A DNA stretch of 64,000 nt, taken from the NCBI GenBank assembly GCA_025961275.1, contig JAOQNJ010000001.1:1819353-1883352 (forward strand). Direction: 5' to 3'. Position 1 is the stretch's first letter; each line of letters begins with the position of its first letter. Below, piece after piece: positions 26,520 through 35,716 of the stretch. Both the position numbers and the translations under genes were made by a program. The notes beneath the pieces were generated by a model. That model did not search any database and was not told where the DNA came from. It worked only from the letters and a program-made list of their open reading frames with translations. The DNA comes from Providencia alcalifaciens (GTDB lineage Bacteria > Pseudomonadota > Gammaproteobacteria > Enterobacterales > Enterobacteriaceae).

Positions 26520-29500
26520 TTACCCTAATAGTTTCCTTGTTTTTCCATTAGTCGCAAAGTCACGCTGAATTTCTGCAACTGCGGCCTTCGCACCTCTATT
26601 TGCAGCGACTTTAACTACTTCCGCCAGTGCTTTTTCACCGTTACCATATACTTGAACGGTTTGATTGATTACATATGTCACGCTCTGTTCATTATTGCTT
26701 TCAGTGCTATTACTAGCATTATTTGTGGTGTTGTTTGTTTGATTAGCTGGGTGAATATTCTTCATTGCATACGCGTCAGGGGTCATGCTTCCAGACGATG
26801 TGCCGCCCGAGTTCATCATCCTATAGAGATTATCCGCCCCAATTCTATCTGTAGCCTCTTTTGTAAATACAAATTCACCGGCATGTACAATACCTCGCGG
26901 GTCGTATTTATTTCCGTTACCTGTGTAGCCGCCAGAACTAAATAACCCCAGCCCTTTGAGTCCAGCATCAAATGAGCCCTTAGGATTACCTCCACCACTT
27001 ATAGGGAACAACCCTGATATCGCATTTGTAATCTGAGCTTGAATGGCAATACGGATTAAGTCCTTGATGATTGATTTAGACAGATCACCAAAGAAATCAC
27101 CAATAGAGTCAAACGCATTTTTAGAATTGGTCACGATATCAGTCAGCGCATTTGCTGAACCGTCAGTCATATTGTTAAGTGAGTTGGTCACAAAGTTCTC
27201 GGCTTGCTGGCTGTAGTGCCTCGCTGTTTCTGCATAGTTGCGGAAACTTTCGCTAACGCCTAGCTTCCAATCTTGACGTAAAACATCTTGTTGATTGAAG
27301 TGGTCTTGCATCATTGCAATGCGTTTATCCAATTCCCCCTTGATAATTTGAGATTCTTTATCGTACATCTCTTGAGTGATGCCAGTTGATTTATCATTAA
27401 ACTGTGCTGTTAGCGTTTCTTGCTTCTTGAGATATTCTTCTTTAAGCCGTAATTCCTCCTGTAGCCGACTGCGATATAACGTACCCATTCCTGCACCCTC
27501 ACGCTCCATCGTGTAAGCTCGTTGTGCTTGTGCGGTTTCTTCCATGAGTTGCTTGTTGTAGGCTGCAATTTTGGCTTCGGCTTCTTTGTTTCTGATTAGC
27601 TGCTCAAGTTGGACATTGCGCTCCATTTCAGATTTTATTAGCGCCTGATTTGCAACTAATGATTTTTCATCAGCAGTGAGTGACTTTTTCTTCTTTAACT
27701 CTGAAATCTGGTATTCGAATTTCTCTAATGCCTCTGCCTGTGAGCCTAGTTTGTCACTGGCTACTCTTTGGCGTTCTAGAACTGCCTGCTGCTCTTTCAG
27801 TGTGGATAGCATTTTTTGGGCTGAGGATTCTGAGTGAGCCGAGGTTTTATTTAGCTCTTTTTGTTTCTCTAGATTGTCGTATTCAATGCCAGCTAACTCT
27901 CTGGCTTCTTTAATACCATCACCATTTGCACCAGACCTTTTAGCCGCCTGTTCTGCTGCTAATTGCGCTCTCGCCTTACCCGCAACTTTAGATAGCTCAA
28001 CCTGCTGCTTCATTCCTTCAATAAGCTTATTCGCATCTTCACCACCGTAATTCAACAGTAATGACTGAGCGTTAAATTGCCTCATCGCATTAGTTGAAAT
28101 GCCTAGTTTTTGCGCTAGAAATGATTGAGCATCAGCAAGCATTTTTACTTTAGGTTCGACAGACTCCAATGCGTTTTGCTGCTGTCGAGTGGCTTGCATT
28201 TGGTCAATAATAGTGCTTGCTAGCTGTTGGTTTACTTTACCTTCGGCTTCTTCAGCTAAAGATAGTTTGGTTACTATCGCTTGTCGCTCTGCATATGCCA
28301 GCTTTAAATCATCAGAGGCTTTTTTAGCCGCATCAATCGCCTCTTGTCTATCCCAAGATAGACCTTTACCAGAATCGACAACCTTCTGCGCCCTTGCATA
28401 TGTTCCTTTTAATTTTTCAATTCCCTCATCGGCACTTGATAAATCCTCTTTAAGTTGATTGATGTTTTTGATTAATTTTACAGAGGTTGCATCAAGTTCA
28501 ACCTTGTTTAATTTTTTTAGATTGCTAATTAAATCAGGAATTTCATTGGTAAAATCTCTAGTTTTCTCTCTAGCTTGCTCGGCTTGCTGCCAGTAATAAT
28601 AAAGACCCGCGCCAGCCAGCATAGCAAATCCGATAGGCCCACCAACTAAAGCTAATCCGCTTTTTAGTACATTTACAGCTCCACTAAGCGCTCGGGAAGC
28701 CCCATTCAATCGAGTCTGCGCTGCTGCAAGTTCATTTGTTGCAGCCGTCTCTGCTTTGGTCAATGCCGTTAACTCTACTGAATTAGCAGACAATTGCTTT
28801 CTTAACGATGCCCTCTGTGATTCTGCTTTTGCGGCTGCCAGCTGCGCGTTAAGTGATTGCTGAGATGTCATAACAAGGGACTTCTCACTCTGTATTTGTG
28901 CAATAGTCGCCTTGGTAGTTGCTACCTTTTCCACCGCTAATTTTTTATTGTCTGTAGCCGCTCTAACAGCGCTTTTTGCTGAATCTAGCGTCTTGTTTGA
29001 TAATTCACCTAAATATCGCGCAGCACCTATACCAACCACACTCGTTAATACGGTAGATACAGCTCCAAAATTATCACTCAGCCCTGCAAGCCCTGCTGAC
29101 ATTGAGCGTGTGATACCTAGGCTTTGGTTAAGCTCTCCGTAATAAGCTTTAGCGGAGTTAGTCACTCGAGAAAAGCCATCTGCAACAGTGTTATCCATTG
29201 AATCAGCTAGAGCATTATTAGCTTCTTTAGCAGCCATTACCGAGTCAGCGAATAACTTAAATGATACCTTACCTTCTGATGCGAGCTTCTTCACCTCCAT
29301 CTCAGTAACTTTAATGCCCCCATTTTGCTTTTCTAGCTCTTTTGCAATATCGCCAAGTAAGGTAGGCGTTGCATTCATTATTGAGTTCCAGTTTTCACCA
29401 GCAACCCTACCAGCAATCTGAGCTTTATTTAATGCGTTCTGCATCGATAAGACTTCATTTACACTGGACGCATTCGCAGTCATTGCGGATGAGAGCGATT

Positions 29501-29918
29501 CAATATAATCAACCGTTTGAGTTGTGCTGTATCCAAGTTCTTGCATTGCGGTGGCGGAGCCAATATAGAGTAGCTGCGTGTCTGCAATATCTTTACCATT
29601 ACGGTTACTAATCGCTAAAAATCGTTCTTGAATAGAGGCATAGTTCTTAATATCACCTTCGACAGATTTCAATGCATTCTTCATCCGTGCGGCAACTTGT
29701 CCCCACTCATCAACAGTTTTAACAACTAAGCCAATTGACATGGCACCGGCTGCCGATGTTGCTAATCGCTTAAATGAAATTCCTAAATCATCTGTTGAAT
29801 TTGAGGCTTTCTCGCCTTGAGAAGTTAACCTTTCTAACGATGTTGCGAGAGTGTCTGCACTGCGCTTCGCCCCTGCACTATCTAAAATAATGGCTAATCT
29901 TGAAGTCTGTTCTGACAT
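26520..29918 (-). CDS. Tape measure protein
   Basis: 1,132 aa. The N-terminal domain (ATSAAGAMSIGLVVKTVDEW, STTQTVDYIESLSSAMTAN, AQIAGRVAGENWNSIMN) is the tape measure domain. Hydrophobic segments lie near residues 410-445 (VLKSGLALVGGPIGFAMLAG), followed by long helical coiled-coil regions. The C-terminal part has SIGDFFGDLSKSIIKDLIRI and a Gly-rich lambda_tail-like region. Length sets the tail length. In lambda this gene follows G/T directly; here 9 kb of other genes intervenes. Confidence 0.92.
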   Translation of the reverse strand: MSEQTSRLAIILDSAGAKRSADTLATSLERLTSQGEKASNSTDDLGISFKRLATSAAGAMSIGLVVKTVDEWGQVAARMKNALKSVEGDIKNYASIQERFLAISNRNGKDIADTQLLYIGSATAMQELGYSTTQTVDYIESLSSAMTANASSVNEVLSMQNALNKAQIAGRVAGENWNSIMNATPTLLGDIAKELEKQNGGIKVTEMEVKKLASEGKVSFKLFADSVMAAKEANNALADSMDNTVADGFSRVTNSAKAYYGELNQSLGITRSMSAGLAGLSDNFGAVSTVLTSVVGIGAARYLGELSNKTLDSAKSAVRAATDNKKLAVEKVATTKATIAQIQSEKSLVMTSQQSLNAQLAAAKAESQRASLRKQLSANSVELTALTKAETAATNELAAAQTRLNGASRALSGAVNVLKSGLALVGGPIGFAMLAGAGLYYYWQQAEQAREKTRDFTNEIPDLISNLKKLNKVELDATSVKLIKNINQLKEDLSSADEGIEKLKGTYARAQKVVDSGKGLSWDRQEAIDAAKKASDDLKLAYAERQAIVTKLSLAEEAEGKVNQQLASTIIDQMQATRQQQNALESVEPKVKMLADAQSFLAQKLGISTNAMRQFNAQSLLLNYGGEDANKLIEGMKQQVELSKVAGKARAQLAAEQAAKRSGANGDGIKEARELAGIEYDNLEKQKELNKTSAHSESSAQKMLSTLKEQQAVLERQRVASDKLGSQAEALEKFEYQISELKKKKSLTADEKSLVANQALIKSEMERNVQLEQLIRNKEAEAKIAAYNKQLMEETAQAQRAYTMEREGAGMGTLYRSRLQEELRLKEEYLKKQETLTAQFNDKSTGITQEMYDKESQIIKGELDKRIAMMQDHFNQQDVLRQDWKLGVSESFRNYAETARHYSQQAENFVTNSLNNMTDGSANALTDIVTNSKNAFDSIGDFFGDLSKSIIKDLIRIAIQAQITNAISGLFPISGGGNPKGSFDAGLKGLGLFSSGGYTGNGNKYDPRGIVHAGEFVFTKEATDRIGADNLYRMMNSGGTSSGSMTPDAYAMKNIHPANQTNNTTNNASNSTESNNEQSVTYVINQTVQVYGNGEKALAEVVKVAANRGAKAAVAEIQRDFATNGKTRKLLG

Positions 29919-29936
29919 TTGTTGTTCCTTATAACG

Positions 29937-29961
29937 AAAAAAACCCCGCTAGTTAGCGAGG
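29937..29961 (-). terminator. Rho-independent terminator upstream of tape measure
   Basis: Minus strand CCTCGCT-aact-AGCGGGG followed by seven Ts. It separates the small exported-protein gene (29988) from the tape measure start (29918). Confidence 0.82.
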
Positions 29962-29987
29962 TTCATTTATTGGCTTAGCACTATAAA

Positions 29988-30284
29988 TTATTTGATTTTA
30001 ATACCAAAATAATCATCTAATTTGCTTACGTTATTACAATTTTCCTTTTCTTTCTCGGGTATTCCATCATTCTTTTCCCACAGATCGCACATCCTCGCGA
30101 TTTTTCCGTACCCATACGGAACGCTTAATGCTGTTTGTAACAATTTTTCACAGCCCTCTTTATTATTGTGCGTTTTGCATATCATCTCTTTCAACTCATT
30201 CATATCATCAACACCATCTGCATTGGCAGTCATTGACAGAAATGAACCTAATACAAAAAAAGTGCTTAATAAGATTTTCTTCAC
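29988..30284 (-). CDS. Small exported protein, function unknown
   Basis: 98 aa from GTG 30284, chosen because a G-rich GGGGGTAGC precedes it and it begins a signal peptide (KKILLSTFFVLGSFLSMTANA). The mature part has four Cys (EMICKTHNNKEGCEKLL, ARMCDLWEK, ENCNNV) that could form two disulphides in the periplasm. Likely a moron protein; no family recognised. Confidence 0.6.
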   Translation of the reverse strand: MKKILLSTFFVLGSFLSMTANADGVDDMNELKEMICKTHNNKEGCEKLLQTALSVPYGYGKIARMCDLWEKNDGIPEKEKENCNNVSKLDDYFGIKIK

Positions 30285-30333
30285 GCTACCCCCTGCTAGT
30301 TTTACTCCATGGTAACTAACGCAAAGAACAAAA

Positions 30334-30396
30334 CAAAGCAAAAGACCTCAGTTAAGAGGCGTAATGAGATTACAAGCCCATCCTTGGGCTATGTGT
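30334..30396. repeat. 63-bp direct repeat, copy A (contains terminator)
   Basis: Identical over 63 bp to 35717-35779. It contains two hairpins: CCTCAGTTAAGAGG, which on the minus strand runs into a T-rich stretch, and AGCCCA-TCCT-TGGGCT. It lies just after the stop of the ORF6N gene in its direction of transcription. Confidence 0.9.
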
Positions 30397-30398
30397 AG

Positions 30399-31181
30399 CT
30401 AGAACAGTTTAGCTAAGTTAACATCATGAACCGCTTTCCATGCTTCAGCAGGCCATGATTTTACTGAGCCGTACCTGTCGTCATGAACTTCCATTGGTGT
30501 TGCATCATTTTCTTTGCACCACTTACGCAGTGGTTGCCATTTAAACTTTTTATCGAGTTTCTTCTCTACAGATAAGACAGTGGCATGTTTTTTACTTTCG
30601 CCGATCTTTTCAGCTAGCGCATTCTTTTCACGAACAGCCTTTGATGCAGTAGCCATTGCTGTTGCTTGGCGCTTATCCCCAATCCACGCTTTGGTTTCTA
30701 CTGCGCGGTCACGTTCGGCGGCAATTGCAGCCTTTTCTTTCTCGGATTGAAGCAAGTTCTCTAGCGCTTCAATATAGTTAACAGGCAAGCCAGTATTTTT
30801 ACGTGATGTAAAATAGGTTTCTTCCAGTAGTTCGAAATAATCCCATGCTTGGTCTGTCTCTAGCATTTTAGCGTGGCGTGATGCTCCGCGCTCAGTCCAG
30901 AGAATAAGGTTTCTAGTGTATTTATTAACTGAACCTCTTAAAGAGGGGCAGCTCTTAAGTTGCTGTAATTCTTCACCGTCAACCCAAAAATAGTGTTTCC
31001 CTTCAATGAATCTGTCTTTATTGCGACTGAAGTTATTTGTGACCATCTTATCAGTCGCACCATAACCAATAGCCAGTGACTCAGTAGTGATCACCTTCTG
31101 TTGACGGTAGTAGACCTCCGGCACCTGAAAATTGTTCTGCGTGACAACTGAATTATAATTTGTTAATGTAATTTGACTCAT
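30399..31181 (-). CDS. ORF6N-domain antirepressor-like protein
   Basis: 260 aa. The N-terminal ORF6N domain (VPEVYYRQQKVITTESLAIG, FIEGKHYFWVDGEELQQL, NLILWTERGASRHAKML) is fused to a charged helical C-terminal region ending WCKENDATPMEVHDDRYG. Such proteins bind DNA or repressors and act as antirepressors. It lies downstream of a second antirepressor gene and two ribbon-helix-helix genes. Confidence 0.8.
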   Translation of the reverse strand: MSQITLTNYNSVVTQNNFQVPEVYYRQQKVITTESLAIGYGATDKMVTNNFSRNKDRFIEGKHYFWVDGEELQQLKSCPSLRGSVNKYTRNLILWTERGASRHAKMLETDQAWDYFELLEETYFTSRKNTGLPVNYIEALENLLQSEKEKAAIAAERDRAVETKAWIGDKRQATAMATASKAVREKNALAEKIGESKKHATVLSVEKKLDKKFKWQPLRKWCKENDATPMEVHDDRYGSVKSWPAEAWKAVHDVNLAKLF

Positions 31182-31245
31182 GAAACTTTTCCTTCTGGTT
31201 TAGTTTGGGATTAGCCAATAGCTCGTAACTATTGGCTTTTCTGTT

Positions 31246-31974
31246 TTAATGACATCCGATATTTCTTTTTTTGTTACCACTAATCATCACTCCTTTGTCT
31301 TTACCTTCAAATACTACGTTTGCACCTCCTAGTCTTGAGCCAATATCAAAGCTATCTTTCAATCGGTGTAGAATTTTCTTTGTGTCCACAAACAACTCTT
31401 CAATTTGCACTGCTTGTTTAGCGCTGTTATGTAATGCATGAATACGAACCTTTGCACCAGTAACATCAAAACCATCACGCTCTAATTGCTCTATCAAATC
31501 AAGCTCTGGCGCAGGGTTTTCGTTGTCAATCAAGCTGCTAGGCGTTAACCATGCGTTATCAAACTTACGGTCATGAACATCAGCTGATTCAATTGGGTAG
31601 TGATAATTAAATACTGGTGAATGATTACCTAACTCAACCTCGCGATCTAAAATATCCAACACCCATTTACGGAACTCTTTTGCTACAGGAGTGTTAGAAA
31701 ACATTGCGATCAGGTGAGCGCCGCGTAAAGAAAAAACTCTAACCATTACATCAACTTCACCAGTTTTCCTAACCAACGTCATTTTGACGGTGGTTGTCAT
31801 TGACGAGGTAAACTCATCAGAATTACGAGAGTAAATCTTACTAATATTATCTGTTCGGCTATATCCAAGAGCCTGAGCTAATTGAGTTGAGGTAAACCAA
31901 GTTGCCCCATCATGGCAAATTGGCTCAAAAGTAATGTTCTGGAAAGTTAAGTCTGTTTTAGCTACAATGTTCAT
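31246..31974 (-). CDS. BRO-N domain antirepressor-like protein
   Basis: 242 aa from ATG 31974, preferred over an upstream in-frame extension because AGGAA sits upstream and the extension overlaps another gene. The BRO-N domain (ATWFTSTQLAQALGYSRTDN, VRVFSLRGAHLIAMFS, AKEFRKWVLDILDRE) is that of phage antirepressors. The Arc-like gene 32045-32215 lies just upstream. The set resembles the immI (arc/mnt/ant) module of P22. Confidence 0.82.
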   Translation of the reverse strand: MNIVAKTDLTFQNITFEPICHDGATWFTSTQLAQALGYSRTDNISKIYSRNSDEFTSSMTTTVKMTLVRKTGEVDVMVRVFSLRGAHLIAMFSNTPVAKEFRKWVLDILDREVELGNHSPVFNYHYPIESADVHDRKFDNAWLTPSSLIDNENPAPELDLIEQLERDGFDVTGAKVRIHALHNSAKQAVQIEELFVDTKKILHRLKDSFDIGSRLGGANVVFEGKDKGVMISGNKKRNIGCH

Positions 31975-32044
31975 GTCATTTATTCCTACGCGGTTTATTT
32001 GGCAACTGGCCTCAATTGTTCGCGCAATTGGGGCTTTCTTTTTA

Positions 32045-32215
32045 TTATGCTGCACGCTTTTCCCTCTCTTCCACATACCAAGCTATTGCCTGATTAATTA
32101 TTGAGTTTTTTGAAATCCCATCCTCATTAGCTAGTTTAGATACTTGATTTTTTAGGTATTCAGTTGTTCTCAACTGCACTTTTTCACTCTTTTTATTTTT
32201 GTTTGAATCCTTCAT
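32045..32215 (-). CDS. Small ribbon-helix-helix (Arc-like) repressor
   Basis: 56 aa. KKSEKVQLRTTEYLKNQVSK gives the beta-strand and first helix, and DGISKNSIINQAIAWYV the second helix of an RHH fold. Start ATG 32213-32215, stop 32045-32047. It is divergent from the 32324 RHH gene across a symmetric operator region and probably co-transcribed with the antirepressor at 31246. Confidence 0.7.
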   Translation of the reverse strand: MKDSNKNKKSEKVQLRTTEYLKNQVSKLANEDGISKNSIINQAIAWYVEEREKRAA

Positions 32216-32240
32216 GTTAACCTCATTAATAATACCTCAG

Positions 32241-32260
32241 TGACATGATGTCATTATGAC
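32241..32260. promoter_or_regulatory. Overlapping palindromic operators between two RHH genes
   Basis: TGACATGATGTCA (32241-32253) and GTCATTATGAC (32250-32260) are perfect odd-centred palindromes. A related half site ACATAATGTCA follows at about 32270. Their place between divergent RHH repressor genes suggests a shared operator. Confidence 0.6.
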
Positions 32261-32323
32261 TTGTGTTTACATAATGTCAATATGCCATTACTATTAAATA
32301 AGAAATTATTTTGAGGTGATGAA

Positions 32324-32692
32324 ATGACAAAAAAGCCAGTAGCTGCTCATGATAAATTTATGCTTAGACTTCCTGATGGCATGCGTGATGCTATTTCTGA
32401 TCGTGCTGATAAGTATGGAAGATCTATGAATTCTGAAATTGTTCAAATATTGAATGATAAATTAATTGGCCCTGAATCATTACAAGTTGATACAGAGTTT
32501 CATAAGTTATTTAAGGAAATAACCGAAAGCGAGGCTAGTGACGGCTTCGATGGATTTACTCTGGATGACTTTAAAGATAAAGATGAAAAGATAGACCTAC
32601 TTATTGACGCTCTTATGCACAGAATAAAGAATGATAATGAAAAAATAAGAGACCTACTTATCATGAAAAGAGGGTTGTCATTAAAAAAATAA
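32324..32692 (+). CDS. Arc-family DNA-binding protein
   Basis: 122 aa. HDKFMLRLPDGMRDAISDRA and KYGRSMNSEIVQILNDKL form a typical Arc RHH domain at residues ~8-50. An acidic, helical C-terminal region of ~70 residues probably oligomerises it. It opposes the late operon. Probable repressor of the adjacent antirepressor genes. Confidence 0.82.
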   Translation: MTKKPVAAHDKFMLRLPDGMRDAISDRADKYGRSMNSEIVQILNDKLIGPESLQVDTEFHKLFKEITESEASDGFDGFTLDDFKDKDEKIDLLIDALMHRIKNDNEKIRDLLIMKRGLSLKK

Positions 32693-32793
32693 CCACCCAG
32701 CCCAAGGACGGGCACTGATCAAATATCAGTATGTTTAATCAGTCGTATTCACTCTATAGTGACGCCTCAACATAACTAAAATATGGTGCAGAA

Positions 32794-33306
32794 ATGGCTG
32801 ATAAATACGATAGAGCGCTCCAAAGAGAGTTACTGCAATTCCTATATGACTTAGCACCAAACTCGCCAGAACAAGAAGAACTTAACAAATTCGCTGAGAA
32901 ACTCGGATCAATGAATAACCTAGTTGCTAACCTTCAATACTTAAAAGGTCATGACCTAATTGACACCGATTTTGAATTTTATTTTGGCGGTTATGTCGAA
33001 ATAAATACACACAAAACCAACATAACAAGTAAAGGAATTGATTTTTTAAGAGAGGATGGAGGTCTTAGCTCGATCCTTAACATTCAAATTATTAAAATTC
33101 ACTCTGAAACCCTATCGCAACTGGAGGCATTTGTCATTGCTTCAAATATGCCCGAAGCTGAGAAGACGGGACTGATAGCAAAACTTCGAGAGCTTCCGTC
33201 AAGTGCCATAATACATTTGACGAATGAATTAACGGTGAAGGCGGTTCTAGCTCTGCCGAGCGCACTTCCACTAATTCAAAAATACTTGGCCGAGATGTTC
33301 CGGTAG
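32794..33306 (+). CDS. Hypothetical protein, possible winged helix
   Basis: 170 aa. The first ~95 residues look like a winged helix (RELLQFLYDLAPNSPEQEEL, MNNLVANLQYLKGHDLI, NITSKGIDFLREDGG). A helical C-terminal region follows (LPSSAIIHLTNELTVKAVL). A small accessory protein on the strand opposite the late genes; function unknown. Confidence 0.6.
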   Translation: MADKYDRALQRELLQFLYDLAPNSPEQEELNKFAEKLGSMNNLVANLQYLKGHDLIDTDFEFYFGGYVEINTHKTNITSKGIDFLREDGGLSSILNIQIIKIHSETLSQLEAFVIASNMPEAEKTGLIAKLRELPSSAIIHLTNELTVKAVLALPSALPLIQKYLAEMFR

Positions 33307-33445
33307 ATGCTTTGGTGAATCGCCCCCACCCTAATGACCTACTCAGTAATACCCAAAAGTCACTTTCTCTATTGGCACACACAAAAAAGCCATTTGGATG
33401 AACATAAGCTGAATGTATGATCATATTTTCCATCTCCTAGAATGC

Positions 33446-33469
33446 AAAAAACCCGCCAGTTGGCAGGGT
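33446..33469 (-). terminator. Rho-independent terminator
   Basis: Minus strand CCCTGCC-aact-GGCGGG followed by six Ts, just after the lipoprotein gene that ends at 33491. Confidence 0.8.
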
Positions 33470-33490
33470 CATAGTTGTATGTTTGTATAA

Positions 33491-33988
33491 CTACCTAGTA
33501 AATGTAACTATACCTATTGGACTTTTTGTTGACTCGGTTGTTATCCAGAGGCTGGTGTTACCTATTGATAATTTAGCTCTTTCATTTGTTTTATCACATG
33601 TATCGCTATCTTCGCATCTTTGCTTAATTTTATTTAAAACTTCTCTGTCAAATCCATTCACTAGTAAAAACTCTGTCTCATTATTAAGCTTATCTTTAAA
33701 GTTTTTAAAACTAGGGCCATGATCTTCGATGCCAACAAAGGCCGATACAATCTCAACAAGACCATCTCTATCAAACTTTAACTCATTTGAAAAAGTCCAT
33801 TCATTAAAGGGCCTTTGATTATCAAATGTGCATGTAGTTACGCCTCCTTCTTTCTCACAATCGCCATCTTTAATAAAACTCACACTATCCATGCTCTGCC
33901 CCCACTTCAAGCCGAACGGGGCATCAGGTTTGCTGTCGCAGCCTGTAATCAATGCAGCCAGTGCGATTGCTGCTAATATTCTTTTCAT
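33491..33988 (-). CDS. Putative lipoprotein with APFGLKWG motif
   Basis: 165 aa from ATG 33988. MKRILAAIALAALITGC is a clear lipoprotein signal with the lipobox LITGC. The start of the mature protein, DAPFGLKWGQSMDSV, matches the APFGFKWQESVDKV motif of the exported protein at 35813-36379, so the two are distant relatives. Two paired Cys motifs follow (CEKEGGVTTC, CEDSDTC). Envelope location expected; function unknown. Confidence 0.68.
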   Translation of the reverse strand: MKRILAAIALAALITGCDSKPDAPFGLKWGQSMDSVSFIKDGDCEKEGGVTTCTFDNQRPFNEWTFSNELKFDRDGLVEIVSAFVGIEDHGPSFKNFKDKLNNETEFLLVNGFDREVLNKIKQRCEDSDTCDKTNERAKLSIGNTSLWITTESTKSPIGIVTFTR

Positions 33989-33992
33989 CCCA

Positions 33993-34313
33993 TTACCTAT
34001 CAAATTTTCTGTCATTAGTTGACTTTAAATATGCATATTCACTATATGGAAGCCCGATAATGATATTATCTTTGTCAATCGCACTTCCTAACATCGACAT
34101 TCTACATAACAAGCTGACACTGCCAACCCTTTGCATACACAGCCCATCTGGACTTTCAAAGAATCGCATATCACCTTTTTTCCACATAACAATAGTGACG
34201 CCATCAGGTACTGCCCCAATAGGCTGGACAGTGAATATTGTTAATTTATTGTATGCAAAGATGGATATTCCAATTATTAAAATAATAAATATCGCTAGTA
34301 TTTTCTTTATCAT
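33993..34313 (-). CDS. Small membrane-anchored protein
   Basis: 106 aa with one N-terminal hydrophobic segment (KKILAIFIILIIGISIFAY) and a soluble domain containing GDMRFFESPDGLCMQ and a second Cys (SLLCRM). Four bp upstream of the lipoprotein gene and directly behind 34314-34661, so part of one cluster. Confidence 0.6.
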   Translation of the reverse strand: MIKKILAIFIILIIGISIFAYNKLTIFTVQPIGAVPDGVTIVMWKKGDMRFFESPDGLCMQRVGSVSLLCRMSMLGSAIDKDNIIIGLPYSEYAYLKSTNDRKFDR

Positions 34314-34661
34314 TTAGCAGCCTATCATTTCGCCAGAGCTAGTTATTGTGCACGTATTGCCTTCACTATCAGAAGTATGGCAACCAGAATTATCACACCA
34401 GCTTTTTATTGAGTATTCATTGCCTTCACTATCAACTGAAAAAACTTCAGATGAACCATCTGAATATTCTCTTGACCCTGAAGTTATTGAATACGAATTA
34501 CCTTCAGTATCATATGACTCGATAACATCATCACCATTGGCGTTAATGCTTGATTTCGCACATGTTTGATAAGAATAATCACCAACACATTCATCAGCCA
34601 TTGTTACTGTAGATAAAAATGTAACAACAATAATTAGAATTGTTTTACCTAGCCACTTCAT
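34314..34661 (-). CDS. Exported repeat protein
   Basis: 115 aa with a signal peptide (KTILIIVVTFLSTVTMA). The mature part is made of about four short beta repeats with the core DxEGNxYSI or DSEGNTCTI, plus Cys pairs. Such GNxYxI repeats suggest a small beta-sheet repeat protein on the periplasmic or outer face. Function unknown. Confidence 0.6.
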   Translation of the reverse strand: MKWLGKTILIIVVTFLSTVTMADECVGDYSYQTCAKSSINANGDDVIESYDTEGNSYSITSGSREYSDGSSEVFSVDSEGNEYSIKSWCDNSGCHTSDSEGNTCTITSSGEMIGC

Positions 34662-34737
34662 CCCATCACCTATTTGTATTATTAATTTACCTTATGATAG
34701 CCCGAGGTGGGTGCAAAACAAAGCAAACAACAGATAT

Positions 34738-34760
34738 AAAAAAACCTGCATAGGCAGGTT
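34738..34760 (-). terminator. Rho-independent terminator
   Basis: Minus strand AACCTGC-cta-TGCAGGTT followed by Ts, immediately after the gene ending at 34765. Confidence 0.8.
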
Positions 34761-34764
34761 AGTT

Positions 34765-35331
34765 TTAATTAGGCTTTTGAATACTTGGTGGTTCAATTGC
34801 TTGCTGTGCTGGCTGTTGAACATATATCACCGTTGGCTGCAATTGCTGCACAGGATCAGTTTTAAATATACCGATAAGCGCTGGAGCTAGAGCTGCAACT
34901 GCTATTGCGATGCCAATAAGCCACTGAGTTCGAGTTGTGGATGTTTTTTGATTTTCATATCTTTCATCCAATTTCACATCAAGAACTGATAGTGTGGTTA
35001 TAACCCTGCTCATTTGAGCATTTTGTTCTTCTCGCCACTTAGCCATTTCTTCGCGCATATTCGCTGCAACAACATCAACTTCGGCTTTATTTGCTTTTAA
35101 CAGCGCATCAATCTCTGTCTTGGTTATGTTCTTATCACTCATAGGCTTTGACTCCGGTTGCTGCACGCTTCCTTGCACTGCGTGCCCTAACGATGCCCCA
35201 TATCCTAGCGACATAACAGCACTCATCACTAGATCTTTATCCACACCAGTAAATGCATAAGCGAACGAATCACTATTGCCATCATCGACACCAATAACGC
35301 AATTTAATGCTTCTTTCTTTTTTTCCTTCAT
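34765..35331 (-). CDS. Membrane-anchored coiled-coil protein
   Basis: 188 aa. A soluble N-terminal part (SLGYGASLGHAVQGSV), a coiled coil (KTEIDALLKANKAEVDVVAA, MAKWREEQNAQMSRVITTL), one membrane helix (WLIGIAIAVAALAPALIGIF) and a Gln/Pro-rich tail. Function unknown. It begins 5 bp after the 35337 gene. Confidence 0.6.
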   Translation of the reverse strand: MKEKKKEALNCVIGVDDGNSDSFAYAFTGVDKDLVMSAVMSLGYGASLGHAVQGSVQQPESKPMSDKNITKTEIDALLKANKAEVDVVAANMREEMAKWREEQNAQMSRVITTLSVLDVKLDERYENQKTSTTRTQWLIGIAIAVAALAPALIGIFKTDPVQQLQPTVIYVQQPAQQAIEPPSIQKPN

Positions 35332-35336
35332 GGGAA

Positions 35337-35636
35337 TTACTCAGCAGGATTCTTTTTGAGCTCTACGTCAATCATATCCCTCATGGTGACCAACTGACTT
35401 CTTGTTAATTTAACGGTGCAAACATGATTCACATCAACTCGCTTTTCCATTGTCATTCTACCATTAGGATCTTCTCTGAAATCATGAGCTATTATAGGAG
35501 TTGTTTCGCCCTTCATAAAAATAATGTCATAAAAATCGATATTATTACTAGCCGCTCTCACTATCCCAAACCCGTCAGCTAAATAGCTTCTGAAATCATT
35601 ACTCTTAGGTAGTGCTGATTTTTCATTCTTAGACAT
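35337..35636 (-). CDS. Hypothetical small protein
   Basis: 99 aa, soluble. FYDIIFMKGETTPIIAHDFR and VNHVCTVKLTRSQLVTMRDM suggest a compact alpha/beta fold. No family recognised. Probably co-transcribed with 34765-35331. Confidence 0.55.
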   Translation of the reverse strand: MSKNEKSALPKSNDFRSYLADGFGIVRAASNNIDFYDIIFMKGETTPIIAHDFREDPNGRMTMEKRVDVNHVCTVKLTRSQLVTMRDMIDVELKKNPAE

Positions 35637-35716
35637 TTTTAACGCCTTAATTTAAATTAGTATTGCCTTAATTAAAGCATCAAATTTACCATTAGCGTTA
35701 CTGATCTTATTTACAG

